Source of the DNA: Pleomorphomonas koreensis DSM 23070
GTDB lineage: Bacteria > Pseudomonadota > Alphaproteobacteria > Rhizobiales > Pleomorphomonadaceae
Direction of reading: 5' to 3'
DNA length: 64,000 bases
Assembly (NCBI RefSeq): GCF_000425185.1
Contig: NZ_AULH01000005.1
Coordinates: forward strand, 243,477-307,476
Shown here one piece after another: positions 52,404-62,206 of this stretch; position 1 is the stretch's first letter, and every line of letters starts with the position of its first letter. Under the pieces are notes generated by a model. It was not told the DNA's origin. It did not search any database and was given only the letters and a program-made list of their open reading frames with translations. The position numbers and the translations under genes are program-made.

Positions 52404-53003
52404 ATGATGGTGCAACGTCTGACCGAACAGATCCTGGCGCTCGCCGAGACGCTGCCGGAAGGAACGCCGCTGGCGGCAAAGAGCCTTCTCCACCTCGGCA
52501 GCCGCGCTGGGGTGGACCAGGCTTTGTCGCGTCTTGCAGAACGAGGGCATCTGATCCGTGCCGGGCGCGGCGTGTATCTGCGTCCGATCAAGAGCCGGTT
52601 TGGAGCACGCGCGCCTTCGGTGGAACAGGCCATCGAGGCGCTGGCGGTGCAGCGCGGGGAAGTCATCGTGCCGAACGGCGCGGCTGCCGCAAATGCGCTG
52701 GGGCTGACGACGCAGGTGCCGGTTCGCTCTGTTTATCTGACGTCGGGCCGGAGCCGCACTATGACCTTGGGCAAGCAGCTCGTGGAATTGCGCCATGCGC
52801 CACGCTGGCAGCTTGCGCTCGCCGATCGCCCCTCAGGCCAAGCGGTTCGCGCTCTAGCCTGGCTTGGGCCGGAGAAAGCGGAATCGGCGCTGAAGGCTCT
52901 GAAACGAAAGCTCCCACCGTCGGCGTTCGGCGAACTGGTGGCCGCCGCGCCGCAGTTTCCGACCTGGCTTGCCCGAAGCGTCGGCAAGGCGGCCCATGGC
53001 TGA
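52404..53003 (+). CDS. abiEi: AbiEi-like (DUF6088) antitoxin and repressor
   Basis: 199 residues from ATG 52404 or 52407; the second is better spaced from AGGAG. The winged-helix N-terminus (SLLHLGSRAGVDQALSRLAE, RGHLIRAGRGVYLRP) is followed by the antitoxin domain with GEVIVPNGAAAANALGLTTQ, PVRSVYLTSGRSRTM and LELRHAPRWQL-like sequence. Members neutralise AbiEii-type toxins and repress their own promoter, consistent with the palindrome just upstream. It overlaps the toxin gene by 8 nt. Confidence 0.88.
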   Translation: MMVQRLTEQILALAETLPEGTPLAAKSLLHLGSRAGVDQALSRLAERGHLIRAGRGVYLRPIKSRFGARAPSVEQAIEALAVQRGEVIVPNGAAAANALGLTTQVPVRSVYLTSGRSRTMTLGKQLVELRHAPRWQLALADRPSGQAVRALAWLGPEKAESALKALKRKLPPSAFGELVAAAPQFPTWLARSVGKAAHG

Positions 53004-54012
53004 TCCCTTTCTGTCCCTGTCGGCGGCGGACCGTCGTGACGCGCTGGGCGTGGCCGCCGATCGTTCAGGGCGGCCCGCCCATCTGCTCGAGAAGGACGTT
53101 TGGGTCGTCTGGGCCCTTCAAACCGTTTTCGGCTCCGCGCTCGGCGACCATCTCGTTTTCAAGGGCGGGACATCGCTTTCAAAAGCCTACGGCGTCATTC
53201 AGCGCTTCTCGGAAGATGTCGATCTGACCTACGACATCCGAGCGATCGCGCCCGATCTGGTGGGCGACAATGGCGAGGCCCTGCCGGCAACGCGCAGCGA
53301 AGAGAAGCGCTGGTCGAAAGCGGTGCGCCACCGCCTGCCGGAGTGGATTTCGGGCACGGTGCAGCCCCTGCTCATCGACGCCATTGGAGCGCAGGGCGTG
53401 TCGGCCGCGACCCGGGTCGACGGCGAGAAACTCTTCATCGACTATGAAGCGACCTCTACCGGCTCCGGTTATGTCGCGCCAAGCGTCATGCTGGAATTCG
53501 GCGCCCGCTCGACCGGCGAACCGGCCAGCGTGCGTGATGTGGTCTGCGATGCGACGGGCCTGGTCGAGGGCGTGACGTTCCCCGCGGCGTCGCCGCGCGT
53601 GATGCACGCCGAGCGGACCTTTTGGGAAAAGGCAACCGCGATCCACGTCTTCTGCTTGCAGGAACGGCTTCGCGGGGAGCGGTTCGCTCGCCATTGGCAT
53701 GACGTGGTCCGCCTGGATGACGCCGGGATTGCCGACGCGGCCGCGGCTGATCGAGATCTCGCCCTGGCGGTAGCACGGCACAAAAGCATGTTCTTCGCGG
53801 AGAAGGCGGCGGACGGCGCGCCCGTCGACTATGAGGCCGCCGTCAACGGATTGTTGCGGCTCGTGCCGAGCGGCGAGGCGCGCACGGCGCTGGCCTCGGA
53901 TTACGAACATATGGTGGAAGACGGGCTGCTACTTAAGGACGCCGAGCCCTTTGAGAGGCTGATCGAGCGATGCGCAGACATCGCCGACCGGGTAAATCGC
54001 GCAGCAAAATAA
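52996..54012 (+). CDS. abiEii: AbiEii-like nucleotidyltransferase toxin
   Basis: 338 residues. The nucleotidyltransferase core has LVFKGGTSLSKAYGVIQRFS with the GGTS motif near 57-60, then EDVDLTYD with the metal-binding Asp pair. PRVMHAERTFWEKATAIHVF is the usual downstream block. AbiEii proteins transfer nucleotides to RNA targets and arrest growth. The start overlaps the antitoxin end. HamA follows after 16 nt, so the toxin is co-transcribed with the Hachiman genes. Confidence 0.92.
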   Translation: MADPFLSLSAADRRDALGVAADRSGRPAHLLEKDVWVVWALQTVFGSALGDHLVFKGGTSLSKAYGVIQRFSEDVDLTYDIRAIAPDLVGDNGEALPATRSEEKRWSKAVRHRLPEWISGTVQPLLIDAIGAQGVSAATRVDGEKLFIDYEATSTGSGYVAPSVMLEFGARSTGEPASVRDVVCDATGLVEGVTFPAASPRVMHAERTFWEKATAIHVFCLQERLRGERFARHWHDVVRLDDAGIADAAAADRDLALAVARHKSMFFAEKAADGAPVDYEAAVNGLLRLVPSGEARTALASDYEHMVEDGLLLKDAEPFERLIERCADIADRVNRAAK

Positions 54013-54028
54013 AGAAGTGGGGGGAAGC

Positions 54029-54811
54029 ATGGGGCTGTATGAGCGGTGGTGCGAATCCACCAAGGAAAAAGACAAGCGCAAACACTACTGGACCTATGTC
54101 GAGAAGGATGGCGGCCGCGACGAGATCAGCGGCGACCTCGCCGAGACCATTCGTTCCCACTATGATCGTCTCGAGCGTATCGCCGAGGATGTCGAGCGCC
54201 TCGGCTACACGGTTGCCGCCAAGATTCTGAGCGAGGCGATGCCTCAGACGGCCAAGGGCCGCTCCGGAGACCTGGGGGAGATTCTCGCGACCGAGCTGGT
54301 GGAGGAAGATATCGGCCTGCGCGTCCCCGTGCGCCGGCTTCGCTACAAGGACGGCCGCAACATGGCCATGCGCGGCGATGATTTCATCGGCGCCGGCTAT
54401 GGCGGCAAGGACGAGAAATTGTGGCTTCTGAAGGGGGAAGCCAAGAGCAACAAGAAGCTCGGGAAATCCACGGTGAACAGCGCCCGCAAGGTGCTCGACC
54501 GCGACAGTGGCCGCTGCACGCCGGACTCGCTGCTGTTCGTCGCCAACCGCCTGCTCGAGAGCAATGATCCCGCCGAAAACGCGTTGGGCCGTGATCTTCG
54601 CGACGAGGTGGGCGTGAAGTCGCTGCGCGCCGATCGCATCGACCACATGCTTTTCACCGTGTCGGGCAACGGCCCCCATGCCTCGCTGAGGGAAGACCTC
54701 GACGCTGCCGGGACCAATCGGGACCACTACGTCGTGAACATCCACGTCGAAGACCACCAGGACTTCATCGCGGCCATGTACCAGGGGGCGGAAGACCTTG
54801 GAGACGCCTGA
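54029..54811 (+). CDS. hamA: HamA, Hachiman effector nuclease (DUF1837)
   Basis: 260 residues; GGGGGGAAG upstream serves as ribosome binding site. The DUF1837/HamA fold is recognised from the order GRSGDLGEILATELVEEDIG (76-95), RGDDFIGAGYGG (115-126) and LLKGEAKSNKK (133-143). The last two blocks give the PD-(D/E)xK pattern with D117/D118, E137 and K139. In known Hachiman systems HamA is a DNase held in check by HamB and released by aberrant DNA. It overlaps hamB by 14 nt. Confidence 0.88.
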   Translation: MGLYERWCESTKEKDKRKHYWTYVEKDGGRDEISGDLAETIRSHYDRLERIAEDVERLGYTVAAKILSEAMPQTAKGRSGDLGEILATELVEEDIGLRVPVRRLRYKDGRNMAMRGDDFIGAGYGGKDEKLWLLKGEAKSNKKLGKSTVNSARKVLDRDSGRCTPDSLLFVANRLLESNDPAENALGRDLRDEVGVKSLRADRIDHMLFTVSGNGPHASLREDLDAAGTNRDHYVVNIHVEDHQDFIAAMYQGAEDLGDA

Positions 54812-57800
54812 CGAGCTAACGGCTTTTCTCGCAACCGCGACCGTCGACGGCATTCTCGGCCGGCTGCTCTATCGTGGCGCGGCCTGGTCGCTGATGCGGG
54901 AAGCCGGCGTGTTGCCGCAGAACGCGCCGCCGTTGGGCGCGACTATTGAAACCGACCTTGCCGAACATGGTTTCGCGCTGCTTCGGGGCGCCATGGCGCT
55001 GCGCGCCCAGACCGGTGCATCGGACCTGACGGACAAGGCGTTCGAGCGGGCCGCCAACGCCTTTGAAGCCTTGGTGCGCAACGGCGATCCCGAGGCGCCG
55101 GAGCGCGGCTTTCGCCGCACCATAGCTGCCGCAGCCTATCACCTCGCGGGTTATTCGGCTGTCGCCTATTCGCTGTTCAACGAGCTGGCCGAAGATCTCA
55201 ACGCCGCGCCTGGCGAAACGGCGATCCGTCACCTCATCCTGCGCGATCTCGATCAGTTGCGCGGCTTTGTTCGCGACTGGCTTGGCAATGAGGCCCACAG
55301 CGATGAGCAGATGGCCGAAACGCTGGGCGGCGACGAGCCCGATATCGACGATGTGCTGTCGACCATCCTGAATACGACGATCTGCCGAGCCTTGGCCTTT
55401 TTCGATTTCGCCCTGGAGACGGGCGAGGATGAGCCGATTGACACTGCGCGGGATCTGCTTGCCACCGCCGTCAGCCTGGCCGACAATGCCGAGAACGTCC
55501 CGCTGTGGTGGATCTCGAATCTCTGCCGCCACCTGATCGACGATCTCTGGCAGCACGCGCTGCACCAGAACCTACCGACCGAGCCGCCTGCGGGAACGGA
55601 GGAGCGATACCCCGACCTCCGGCGGCTGTTCATCGGTTCGCTGTACGCGCGCAAAACCTCCGAAGTGGAGCTATGGCCTTCTCAGCGCGAGGCCGCGCAG
55701 CGGTCGACCGATGTCACCGACGACCTGGTCGTGGCGCTCCCCACGAGCGCAGGGAAGACGCGCGTTGCGGAAATCGCCGCATTGATGACCCTGTCTTCGG
55801 CTCGCCGGGTGCTGATCGTCACCCCGCTTCGCGCCTTGTCGGCTCAGACCGAACGGTCCTTCCGCAAGACCTTCGCCCCGCTCGGATTCAGCGTTTCCTC
55901 GCTGTATGGCGCCAGCGGGCTATCGGTGGGCGACGAGGACGCGCTGCGCACCCGCGAGATCATTATTGCCACGCCGGAAAAGCTCGACTTCGCGCTGCGA
56001 AGTGATCCGTCGCTGATCGATGACGTCGGCCTGATCGTTCTCGATGAAGGTCACATGATCGGGCCAAGCGAGCGCGAGATTCGTTACGAGACACTCGTGC
56101 AACGCCTGCTGCGACGCGCGGACGCGGCCGAACGCCGGATCGTCTGTCTTTCGGCTATCCTGCCGAGCGGCGACGAACTCAACGATCTTACCGCGTGGAT
56201 TCGCTCTGATGAACCCGGCGAGCCCGTGCGCTCCGACTGGCGCCCCACGCGCCAGCGTTTCGGCGCACTGACCTGGCGCGGCAAGGATGCGCTGCTTCGG
56301 CTCGACCTCGATGACGACGGTCCATTCCTCGACAAGTTTGTCGAGGAGAAGCCCGCGCGCGGCCGGGAGAAGAACCCCTATCCGCGCAAGAATTCGCATC
56401 TCGCCCTCTTCGCGGCCTGGGAATTCGCCGGCCAGGGCAAGCGCACCCTGATCTTCTCGACCCAGGCCAACTGGGTCGAAAGCTACGGCAAGCAGGTCGT
56501 TGACCTCTGCAGGCGCGGCTATCTCGATTCTTTGCTGGAGGATGAGGCGCCGATCGCGCGCGCGTTGGAGGTCGGCAAGGAATGGCTGGGTGAAGACCAT
56601 CCGGCCGTCGCCAGCCTGAAGGCCGGCGTCGCCATCCATCATGGCCGCCTGCCGAGTCCGTTCCTGCGCGAGCTGGAAGTCCTTCTGTCCGAGGGCGTGC
56701 TGAAAGTCATCGTCGCTTCGCCGACGCTTTCCCAAGGGCTTAATCTCAACGCTGCGGTCCTGCTCGTACCCGCGCTCTACCGCGCTGGTGAGAAGATCAA
56801 GGGTGAGGAATTCGCCAATGTCGCGGGGCGCGCCGGGCGCGCTTTCGTCGACGTCGAAGGCCTGATCGTCCATGTCATGTTCGACAAGACCGACTGGCGA
56901 AAGAAGGAATGGAGGAAGCTGGTCGCCTCCGCCAAGGCCCGAACCCTAAAGAGCGGCCTTATCCAGATCGTCGCCGAGATCCTTGAGCGCCTGTCGCGCG
57001 AGGGCGTGCTCGACCGTGACGATGCGTGGGAATATCTAGCAAATGCCCGGGAGGCCTGGAGATCGCCGACCGAAGAGGCCGAGGTAGCCGAACGTCTGGC
57101 CGCCGCTGGCGAGTACGACTCCGTTCCCGACGCGGATGAGGATGACGAAACCGACGAGGGCGACGAAGAGGAGACCATCGACGAAGAGCCGTTGTCGCAG
57201 CTCGTCGAGCGCCTCGATGCGACCGTGTTCGGCCTGATCGAAGCGCTGGACGCCGATCGTGCCGACCTTCCAAAGTTGCTGGACGAAGCTCTCAAGGGGT
57301 CGCTCTGGGCCCGGCAAATCGCCCACGAAGAAGAGGAGGTCGCGCCCCTGCACAAGAAGGTGTTCGAGGCCCGCGCCGCGCTGATCTGGAAGTCGACCAC
57401 GCCGCAGGCGCGGCGCGGACATTTCGCAATGGGGGTTGGACTTGAAGCCGGCCTTTCTATCGACACCATGGCTGATGAACTGGCCCAGCTGCTCGATCGC
57501 GCCGACGATGCGGCGCTGAGCGGCGACGTCGACGAGCTCGCCGACGCCCTTGGTGGCCTGGGAGAACGGTTGCTGTTCATGCGGCCCTTCATCCCCGACA
57601 AGAAGAACGCGCTGCCGGCCAATTGGAAAGTCATCCTGCGCGCCTGGATCTCAGGCGACGCGGTCGAGAAGATCGGACCGCAGAACATGCGGGCGGTCGA
57701 AGAGGCTTTCACCTATCGCTTGGTCTGGGCGCTGGAAGCCGTCCGCACCCGCCGCATGTCGCTCGGCTGGTCACCGGAGACGGTGGCGGGCGGCGCAGCG

Positions 57801-58322
57801 GCGGCGGTCGAAACCGGCGTCCCGCAGTTCATGATGGCGATGTTGATCCGGGCGGGGCTTCCGTCCCGGCGCGCGGCCATCGCGGCCATTCAGGACGCCG
57901 AGCCGATCTTCGTGACGCCCGCGGAGATGCGGGCCTGGCTCGAATCCGACGAGATTACGGCCTACACTGATGCCGGCGACTGGCCCACGCCCGACACTGC
58001 AGCGCTTTGGGCGCGCTTTCGCACCGAAGCTCTCAGCGGCGGAATCCAGAAATGGTCGGTCGAACGCTATAAGCGTCTGCTCGACATCGCGGCGGCCCCG
58101 CCCGCGGGCCTTTATCGAATCGTCACGGACGAGGGGGACGGACGAACTTGGCTCGAAACGCCTGACTACCGGCGGGTCGCGCCCTTCAAGAAGCCGGCGG
58201 TGGACCCAAAGCCCAGCCTCTTCTCAGGAAGGCTGCCGGGCAACACCAGGCTGGTCGAAGCCTTGCGCGTTGGTCGCGGAAAACTGCGGTGGCCGCCCGC
58301 TGACGCTAGAGGGGAAAATTAG
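54798..58322 (+). CDS. hamB: HamB, Hachiman superfamily-2 helicase
   Basis: 1174 residues from a TTG inside hamA; a later start is possible. An N-terminal helical region of about 290 residues precedes the helicase: Walker A VALPTSAGKTRVAEIAAL near 313, LIVLDEGHMIGPSEREIRYE (DEGH box) near 415, SPTLSQGLNLNAAVLLVPAL near 645 and NVAGRAGRAF near 676. A highly acidic linker (about 777-800) separates a helical C-terminal domain. It senses damaged or phage DNA in studied systems. The CoiA-like gene begins 2 nt after its stop. Confidence 0.9.
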   Translation: METPDELTAFLATATVDGILGRLLYRGAAWSLMREAGVLPQNAPPLGATIETDLAEHGFALLRGAMALRAQTGASDLTDKAFERAANAFEALVRNGDPEAPERGFRRTIAAAAYHLAGYSAVAYSLFNELAEDLNAAPGETAIRHLILRDLDQLRGFVRDWLGNEAHSDEQMAETLGGDEPDIDDVLSTILNTTICRALAFFDFALETGEDEPIDTARDLLATAVSLADNAENVPLWWISNLCRHLIDDLWQHALHQNLPTEPPAGTEERYPDLRRLFIGSLYARKTSEVELWPSQREAAQRSTDVTDDLVVALPTSAGKTRVAEIAALMTLSSARRVLIVTPLRALSAQTERSFRKTFAPLGFSVSSLYGASGLSVGDEDALRTREIIIATPEKLDFALRSDPSLIDDVGLIVLDEGHMIGPSEREIRYETLVQRLLRRADAAERRIVCLSAILPSGDELNDLTAWIRSDEPGEPVRSDWRPTRQRFGALTWRGKDALLRLDLDDDGPFLDKFVEEKPARGREKNPYPRKNSHLALFAAWEFAGQGKRTLIFSTQANWVESYGKQVVDLCRRGYLDSLLEDEAPIARALEVGKEWLGEDHPAVASLKAGVAIHHGRLPSPFLRELEVLLSEGVLKVIVASPTLSQGLNLNAAVLLVPALYRAGEKIKGEEFANVAGRAGRAFVDVEGLIVHVMFDKTDWRKKEWRKLVASAKARTLKSGLIQIVAEILERLSREGVLDRDDAWEYLANAREAWRSPTEEAEVAERLAAAGEYDSVPDADEDDETDEGDEEETIDEEPLSQLVERLDATVFGLIEALDADRADLPKLLDEALKGSLWARQIAHEEEEVAPLHKKVFEARAALIWKSTTPQARRGHFAMGVGLEAGLSIDTMADELAQLLDRADDAALSGDVDELADALGGLGERLLFMRPFIPDKKNALPANWKVILRAWISGDAVEKIGPQNMRAVEEAFTYRLVWALEAVRTRRMSLGWSPETVAGGAAAAVETGVPQFMMAMLIRAGLPSRRAAIAAIQDAEPIFVTPAEMRAWLESDEITAYTDAGDWPTPDTAALWARFRTEALSGGIQKWSVERYKRLLDIAAAPPAGLYRIVTDEGDGRTWLETPDYRRVAPFKKPAVDPKPSLFSGRLPGNTRLVEALRVGRGKLRWPPADARGEN

Positions 58323-58324
58323 AC

Positions 58325-59032
58325 ATGCTCTATGCTTGCGTCGGTGATCAGAAGCGTGCGCCGCTCGCCAAGGGCGAGCGCACCACCTGCCGTGACTGCG
58401 GCGGTCTGCTGACCGCGGTGATGCCCGTCGAAAACACGCCCCACTGGCGGCACAAGGCCGGAGACTGCGATCCGTGGAGCGAGCCTGAAGGGCCTTGGCA
58501 CCTCGGCTGGAAAGAACTTTTCGATATGTCGTGCCGCGAGATCGCCCTGCGCGATCCGATGACCGGCGAACTGCATCGCGCCGATGTGCTGGTCGGCAGC
58601 GGCACCTCTCGCGCGACCGTGCTCGAGTTGCAGCATTCCTCGATCAGTGAGGACGAACGCAACGCGCGCGAGGCCTTCTATCGGCAAGGGCATCGGATGT
58701 TTTGGCTGGTCCACATCCACAGCGAAAGCTCCTTTCTCGGAACCTACTTCAGCATGTCGCTCGATTTCGGCTCGCGCGTCGTAAACCTCGACGGCAAGGA
58801 ATTCGCGGTCATGCGCTGGATGGGACCGAGCAAACAGTTCATCGAGAAGTGGAAGCGCGCAAGCGCCCACGTCTTCTTCAATGCAGGTCCCTACATCTTT
58901 TACCTCGCCGGTCAGGGCGTCGCCTCTCGGTTGGGCGGCCCTTTCCGGCGTGGTGAGTTTGCTCTCTGTGCATTGTCGCGTGACGAGTTTCTGCGGGCCG
59001 TTCGGTGGGAGGACAGCGCGACGCCTCAGTGA
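58325..59032 (+). CDS. CoiA-like nuclease, third gene of the Hachiman operon
   Basis: 235 residues. N-terminal zinc-ribbon-like part with C22-x2-C25 (TTCRDCGGLL) and HWRHKAGDC (H40, H43, C48). A nuclease-type core follows: WHLGWKELF (59-66), D87 in HRADVLVGS and E101-x-Q103 in TVLELQHSSIS. This matches the CoiA family, competence-linked proteins with a PD-(D/E)xK-like fold. Only 2 nt separate it from hamB, so co-translation is likely. CoiA is not a standard part of Hachiman as far as I know; it could add a second DNA-cutting activity. 59033-59162 holds no gene. Confidence 0.8.
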   Translation: MLYACVGDQKRAPLAKGERTTCRDCGGLLTAVMPVENTPHWRHKAGDCDPWSEPEGPWHLGWKELFDMSCREIALRDPMTGELHRADVLVGSGTSRATVLELQHSSISEDERNAREAFYRQGHRMFWLVHIHSESSFLGTYFSMSLDFGSRVVNLDGKEFAVMRWMGPSKQFIEKWKRASAHVFFNAGPYIFYLAGQGVASRLGGPFRRGEFALCALSRDEFLRAVRWEDSATPQ

Positions 59033-59162
59033 AGGTCACGCGACTTGACCCCGAGATCATCGATGTGACCGTAGGGATAAAAGAAGTCTCGCGCGCGTAA
59101 CCCCTTGGGCGCCAGCTCGCGCGCATCGGAGCCCGAACATGGCGCGCGTGACCGAAACCCCC

Positions 59163-60362
59163 TCACATCACGGAGTCAAGCGCAGCTCCGCCCCCTGCTG
59201 CGAGCAATACGACAACCCATGGTGGGGCTTTCCAGGCCATCAGTGCCACAAAGCAAACCAGAGCCAGCGCGAAGTCCGGCATGCCGCCGATCGCGCTGGT
59301 GAAGACAGGCGAATACAACGCCGCGCCGAGGATGCCGACGACAGCGGCATTGGCGCCTTGCATGGCCGACTGCGCCCATGTCGTGCGGCGCAACCGATCC
59401 CAGAAGGGGAGCGCCCCGATCAGGATGAGGAAGCCCGGCAGGAAGAGTGAGACAAGAGCGATCGCCGCACCGGCAACGCCGTTCGGCGCCGGTCCCATGA
59501 CCGCCCCGAGCCAGGCGGCGAAGGTGAAGAGCGGTCCCGGCACGGCCTGCGCCGCGCCATAGCCCGCAAGGAAGGCGTCGTCGGACACCCATCCCGGCGT
59601 GACGGTTTCGGCCTGCAAGAGCGGCAGCACGACATGCCCACCACCGAAGACCAGAGAGCCAGCACGATAGAAGCTGTCGGCCAGCGCCCATCCTTGCGCC
59701 TGTGCGGCCAAGAGCGGCAGGCCAATCAGTAAGACGGCAAACAGCGCAAAGGCCGTCAGTCCGGCTTTCCGCGAAACCGGGACCGGCAGATGCGCGCCGG
59801 TCGTGACCTGTCCCTTGCTGAGGACCAACCCGGCGATTGCGCCGAGGAGAATGGCGCCCATCATTCCGATGGCACCCGGTGCCCACGCGAGCAGAAGCAC
59901 AGCCGCGACCGCGATCGTGGCGCGCTCCTTGTCGGGGCAGAGATTTCTTGCCATGCCCCACACCGCCTGCGCCACGATGGCGACGGCGACGATCTTGAGA
60001 CCATGCAGGACGCCAAGGGCAAGCGGGCTTTCCAGCCGCGTTGCCGTCATGGCGAGCGCGAGAAGGATCAGAGCCGATGGTAAGGTGAAGGCGAGGAAGG
60101 CCGCAAATGCCCCGAGCCATCCCGCGCGCGTCAAACCAAGCGCAAAGCCGACCTGGCTGGAGGCCGGGCCGGGCAGGAACTGACATAGCGCGACCAGATC
60201 GGCATAAGCGCTTTCGCTCAGCCATTTTCGACGCGTCACCAGCTCGTCCCGGAAATAACCCAGATGCGCGATCGGACCGCCGAAGGAGGTGAGCCCCAGC
60301 TTCAGGAAGACGCGGAAAACTTCGGCGGCGCTGGCCTTTGGCTGCTGGGGGCTTTGATCCAT
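59163..60362 (-). CDS. chrA: ChrA, chromate efflux transporter
   Basis: 399 residues, the usual long-chain two-domain CHR protein. The N-terminal half has LTSFGGPIAHLGYFRDELVTRR and ALCQFLPGPASSQVGFALGL; the C-terminal half repeats the pattern (FYRAGSLVFGGGHVVLPLLQ, LAGYGAAQAVPGPLFTFAAW). It exports chromate and gives Cr(VI) resistance. It lies 66 nt after arsH in the same direction and may be read from the ars promoter; no chrB regulator is visible. Confidence 0.95.
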   Translation of the reverse strand: MDQSPQQPKASAAEVFRVFLKLGLTSFGGPIAHLGYFRDELVTRRKWLSESAYADLVALCQFLPGPASSQVGFALGLTRAGWLGAFAAFLAFTLPSALILLALAMTATRLESPLALGVLHGLKIVAVAIVAQAVWGMARNLCPDKERATIAVAAVLLLAWAPGAIGMMGAILLGAIAGLVLSKGQVTTGAHLPVPVSRKAGLTAFALFAVLLIGLPLLAAQAQGWALADSFYRAGSLVFGGGHVVLPLLQAETVTPGWVSDDAFLAGYGAAQAVPGPLFTFAAWLGAVMGPAPNGVAGAAIALVSLFLPGFLILIGALPFWDRLRRTTWAQSAMQGANAAVVGILGAALYSPVFTSAIGGMPDFALALVCFVALMAWKAPPWVVVLLAAGGGAALDSVM

Positions 60363-60428
60363 TCAGGCGGTCTCGTTGATTGGTCACTCTCGCCAACGAT
60401 GAGATACGATTGGCGTTGTTCCGAATAC

Positions 60429-61142
60429 TCAGGTCGCTGCCGTCAGATTGACCCGCCGCATCAGAGCCTCACCGCTCTCCTTGCGCTCGGAATAGCGGTC
60501 GGTCAGGTAGGAAGAGACATCGCGTGTCAGCAGCGTGAACTTCACCAGTTCCTCCATCACGTCGACCACCCGATCATAATAGGATGACGGTTTCATCCGA
60601 CCTGCTTCGTCGAACTCCTGAAAGGCTTTGGCGACGGAGGACTGGTTGGGGATCGTCACCATGCGCATCCAGCGGCCCAGCACCCGCATCTGATTGACGG
60701 CATTAAAGCTTTGCGAGCCTCCGGACACCTGCATGACGGCGAGCGTGCGCCCTTGGGTCGGCCGCACTGCACCGACCGAGAGCGGAATCCAATCGATCTG
60801 CGCCTTCATCACCCCGCTCATCGCGCCGTGCCGTTCCGGACTCGTCCAGACCTGACCTTCTGACCAGAGCGAGAGTTCCCGCAATTCCTTGACCTTCGGA
60901 TGGTTGACGTCGGCGCCGTCCGGCAACGGCAGGCCATGCGGGTCGAAGATGCGCGTTTCCGCGCCGAAGTGTTTCAGCAGGCGCTCTGCCTCCAGGGTGA
61001 GAAACCGGCTGTAGGAGCGCTCGCGCAGCGAGCCGTAGAGCAGGAGGATGCGCGGCGGATGGGTCGAGGGCGCTGCCCGAAGACGGTCGATTGTCGGCAC
61101 GTCCAGGCATGCACCATCGACGTTGGAAAGATCGCGCAGCAT
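60429..61142 (-). CDS. arsH: ArsH, NADPH-dependent FMN reductase (organoarsenical oxidase)
   Basis: 237 residues. The flavodoxin-like core has [20 protein letters not shown] (phosphate loop) and [20 protein letters not shown], followed by [20 protein letters not shown]. ArsH oxidises trivalent organoarsenicals and reduces quinones. The ATG overlaps the acr3 stop by four bases. Confidence 0.95.
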   Translation of the reverse strand: MLRDLSNVDGACLDVPTIDRLRAAPSTHPPRILLLYGSLRERSYSRFLTLEAERLLKHFGAETRIFDPHGLPLPDGADVNHPKVKELRELSLWSEGQVWTSPERHGAMSGVMKAQIDWIPLSVGAVRPTQGRTLAVMQVSGGSQSFNAVNQMRVLGRWMRMVTIPNQSSVAKAFQEFDEAGRMKPSSYYDRVVDVMEELVKFTLLTRDVSSYLTDRYSERKESGEALMRRVNLTAAT

Positions 61143-62197
61143 CAGCGCTTCGCCTCAGCCACGCCCCGGGGCTTTTCGCCGCGCTCGTACCAGCCTTTCG
61201 AGCGGTTCACGATCCAGACGACGGAGAGCATCACGGGCACCTCGATCAGCACGCCGACCACGGTGGCGAGCGCCGCACCGGACTGAAAGCCGAATAGACT
61301 GATGGCGGCGGCGACGGCGAGCTCGAAGAAGTTAGATGCCCCGATCAGCGCCGACGGCCCGGCGACGCAATGCTGCTCGCCAGTCAGCCGGTTGAGGAGA
61401 TAGGCAAGGCCGGAGTTGAAATAGACCTGGATCAGGATCGGCACGGCGAGCAGCGCGATCACCAGCGGCTGGGCGAGGATCTGTTCGCCCTGGAAGCCGA
61501 AGAGCAGGACGAGCGTGGCGAGCAGCGCCACCAGCGACAGTGGCTGAAGGCGGTCAAGAAAGCGCTTCAGCGCCGGCTCGCCGCCAGTGGCGAGTAGCCG
61601 GCGTCGCAGTATCTGCGCGGCGATCACCGGCACGACGATATACAGCGCGACGGACAGGACCAGCGTGTCCCATGGCACGGTGATGGCCGACAGGCCGAGC
61701 AGCAAGCCGACGACGGGCGCGAAGGCGAACACCATGATGGTGTCGTTGAGCGCGACTTGCGACAGCGTGAAATGCGGCTCGCCTTTGGTGAGGTTCGACC
61801 AGACGAAGACCATGGCCGTGCAAGGCGCGGCGGCGAGGATGATGAGGCCGGCGATATAGGAGTCGATCTGGTCCGCCGGCAGGTAGGGCCGGAACAGATA
61901 GCCGATGAATAGCCACCCGAGCGCCGCCATCGAGAAGGGCTTGACCGCCCAGTTGACGAACAGCGTGACGCCAATGCCGCGCCAGTGTTCCTTGACCTGG
62001 CCGAGAGCGGCGAAGTCGATCTTGACCAGCATCGGCACGATCATAAGCCAGATCAGCGCCGCGACCGGCAGATTGACCTTGGCGATCTCGGCCGCGCCGA
62101 TGGCATGGAAGACGCTCGGCATCAGATGGCCGAGGCCAATGCCCACGACGATGCACAGGGCGACCCAGAGGGTGAGATAGCGTTCAAAGGTGGACAT
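61142..62197 (-). CDS. acr3: Acr3-type arsenite efflux permease
   Basis: 351 residues with ten predicted spans. ACR3 signatures include [60 protein letters not shown] with the conserved Cys, and [20 protein letters not shown]. It expels As(III) made by the two reductases encoded upstream. Nine nt separate it from the glutaredoxin-type arsC. Confidence 0.96.
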   Translation of the reverse strand: MSTFERYLTLWVALCIVVGIGLGHLMPSVFHAIGAAEIAKVNLPVAALIWLMIVPMLVKIDFAALGQVKEHWRGIGVTLFVNWAVKPFSMAALGWLFIGYLFRPYLPADQIDSYIAGLIILAAAPCTAMVFVWSNLTKGEPHFTLSQVALNDTIMVFAFAPVVGLLLGLSAITVPWDTLVLSVALYIVVPVIAAQILRRRLLATGGEPALKRFLDRLQPLSLVALLATLVLLFGFQGEQILAQPLVIALLAVPILIQVYFNSGLAYLLNRLTGEQHCVAGPSALIGASNFFELAVAAAISLFGFQSGAALATVVGVLIEVPVMLSVVWIVNRSKGWYERGEKPRGVAEAKR

Positions 62198-62206
62198 GGA
62201 CTTTCC

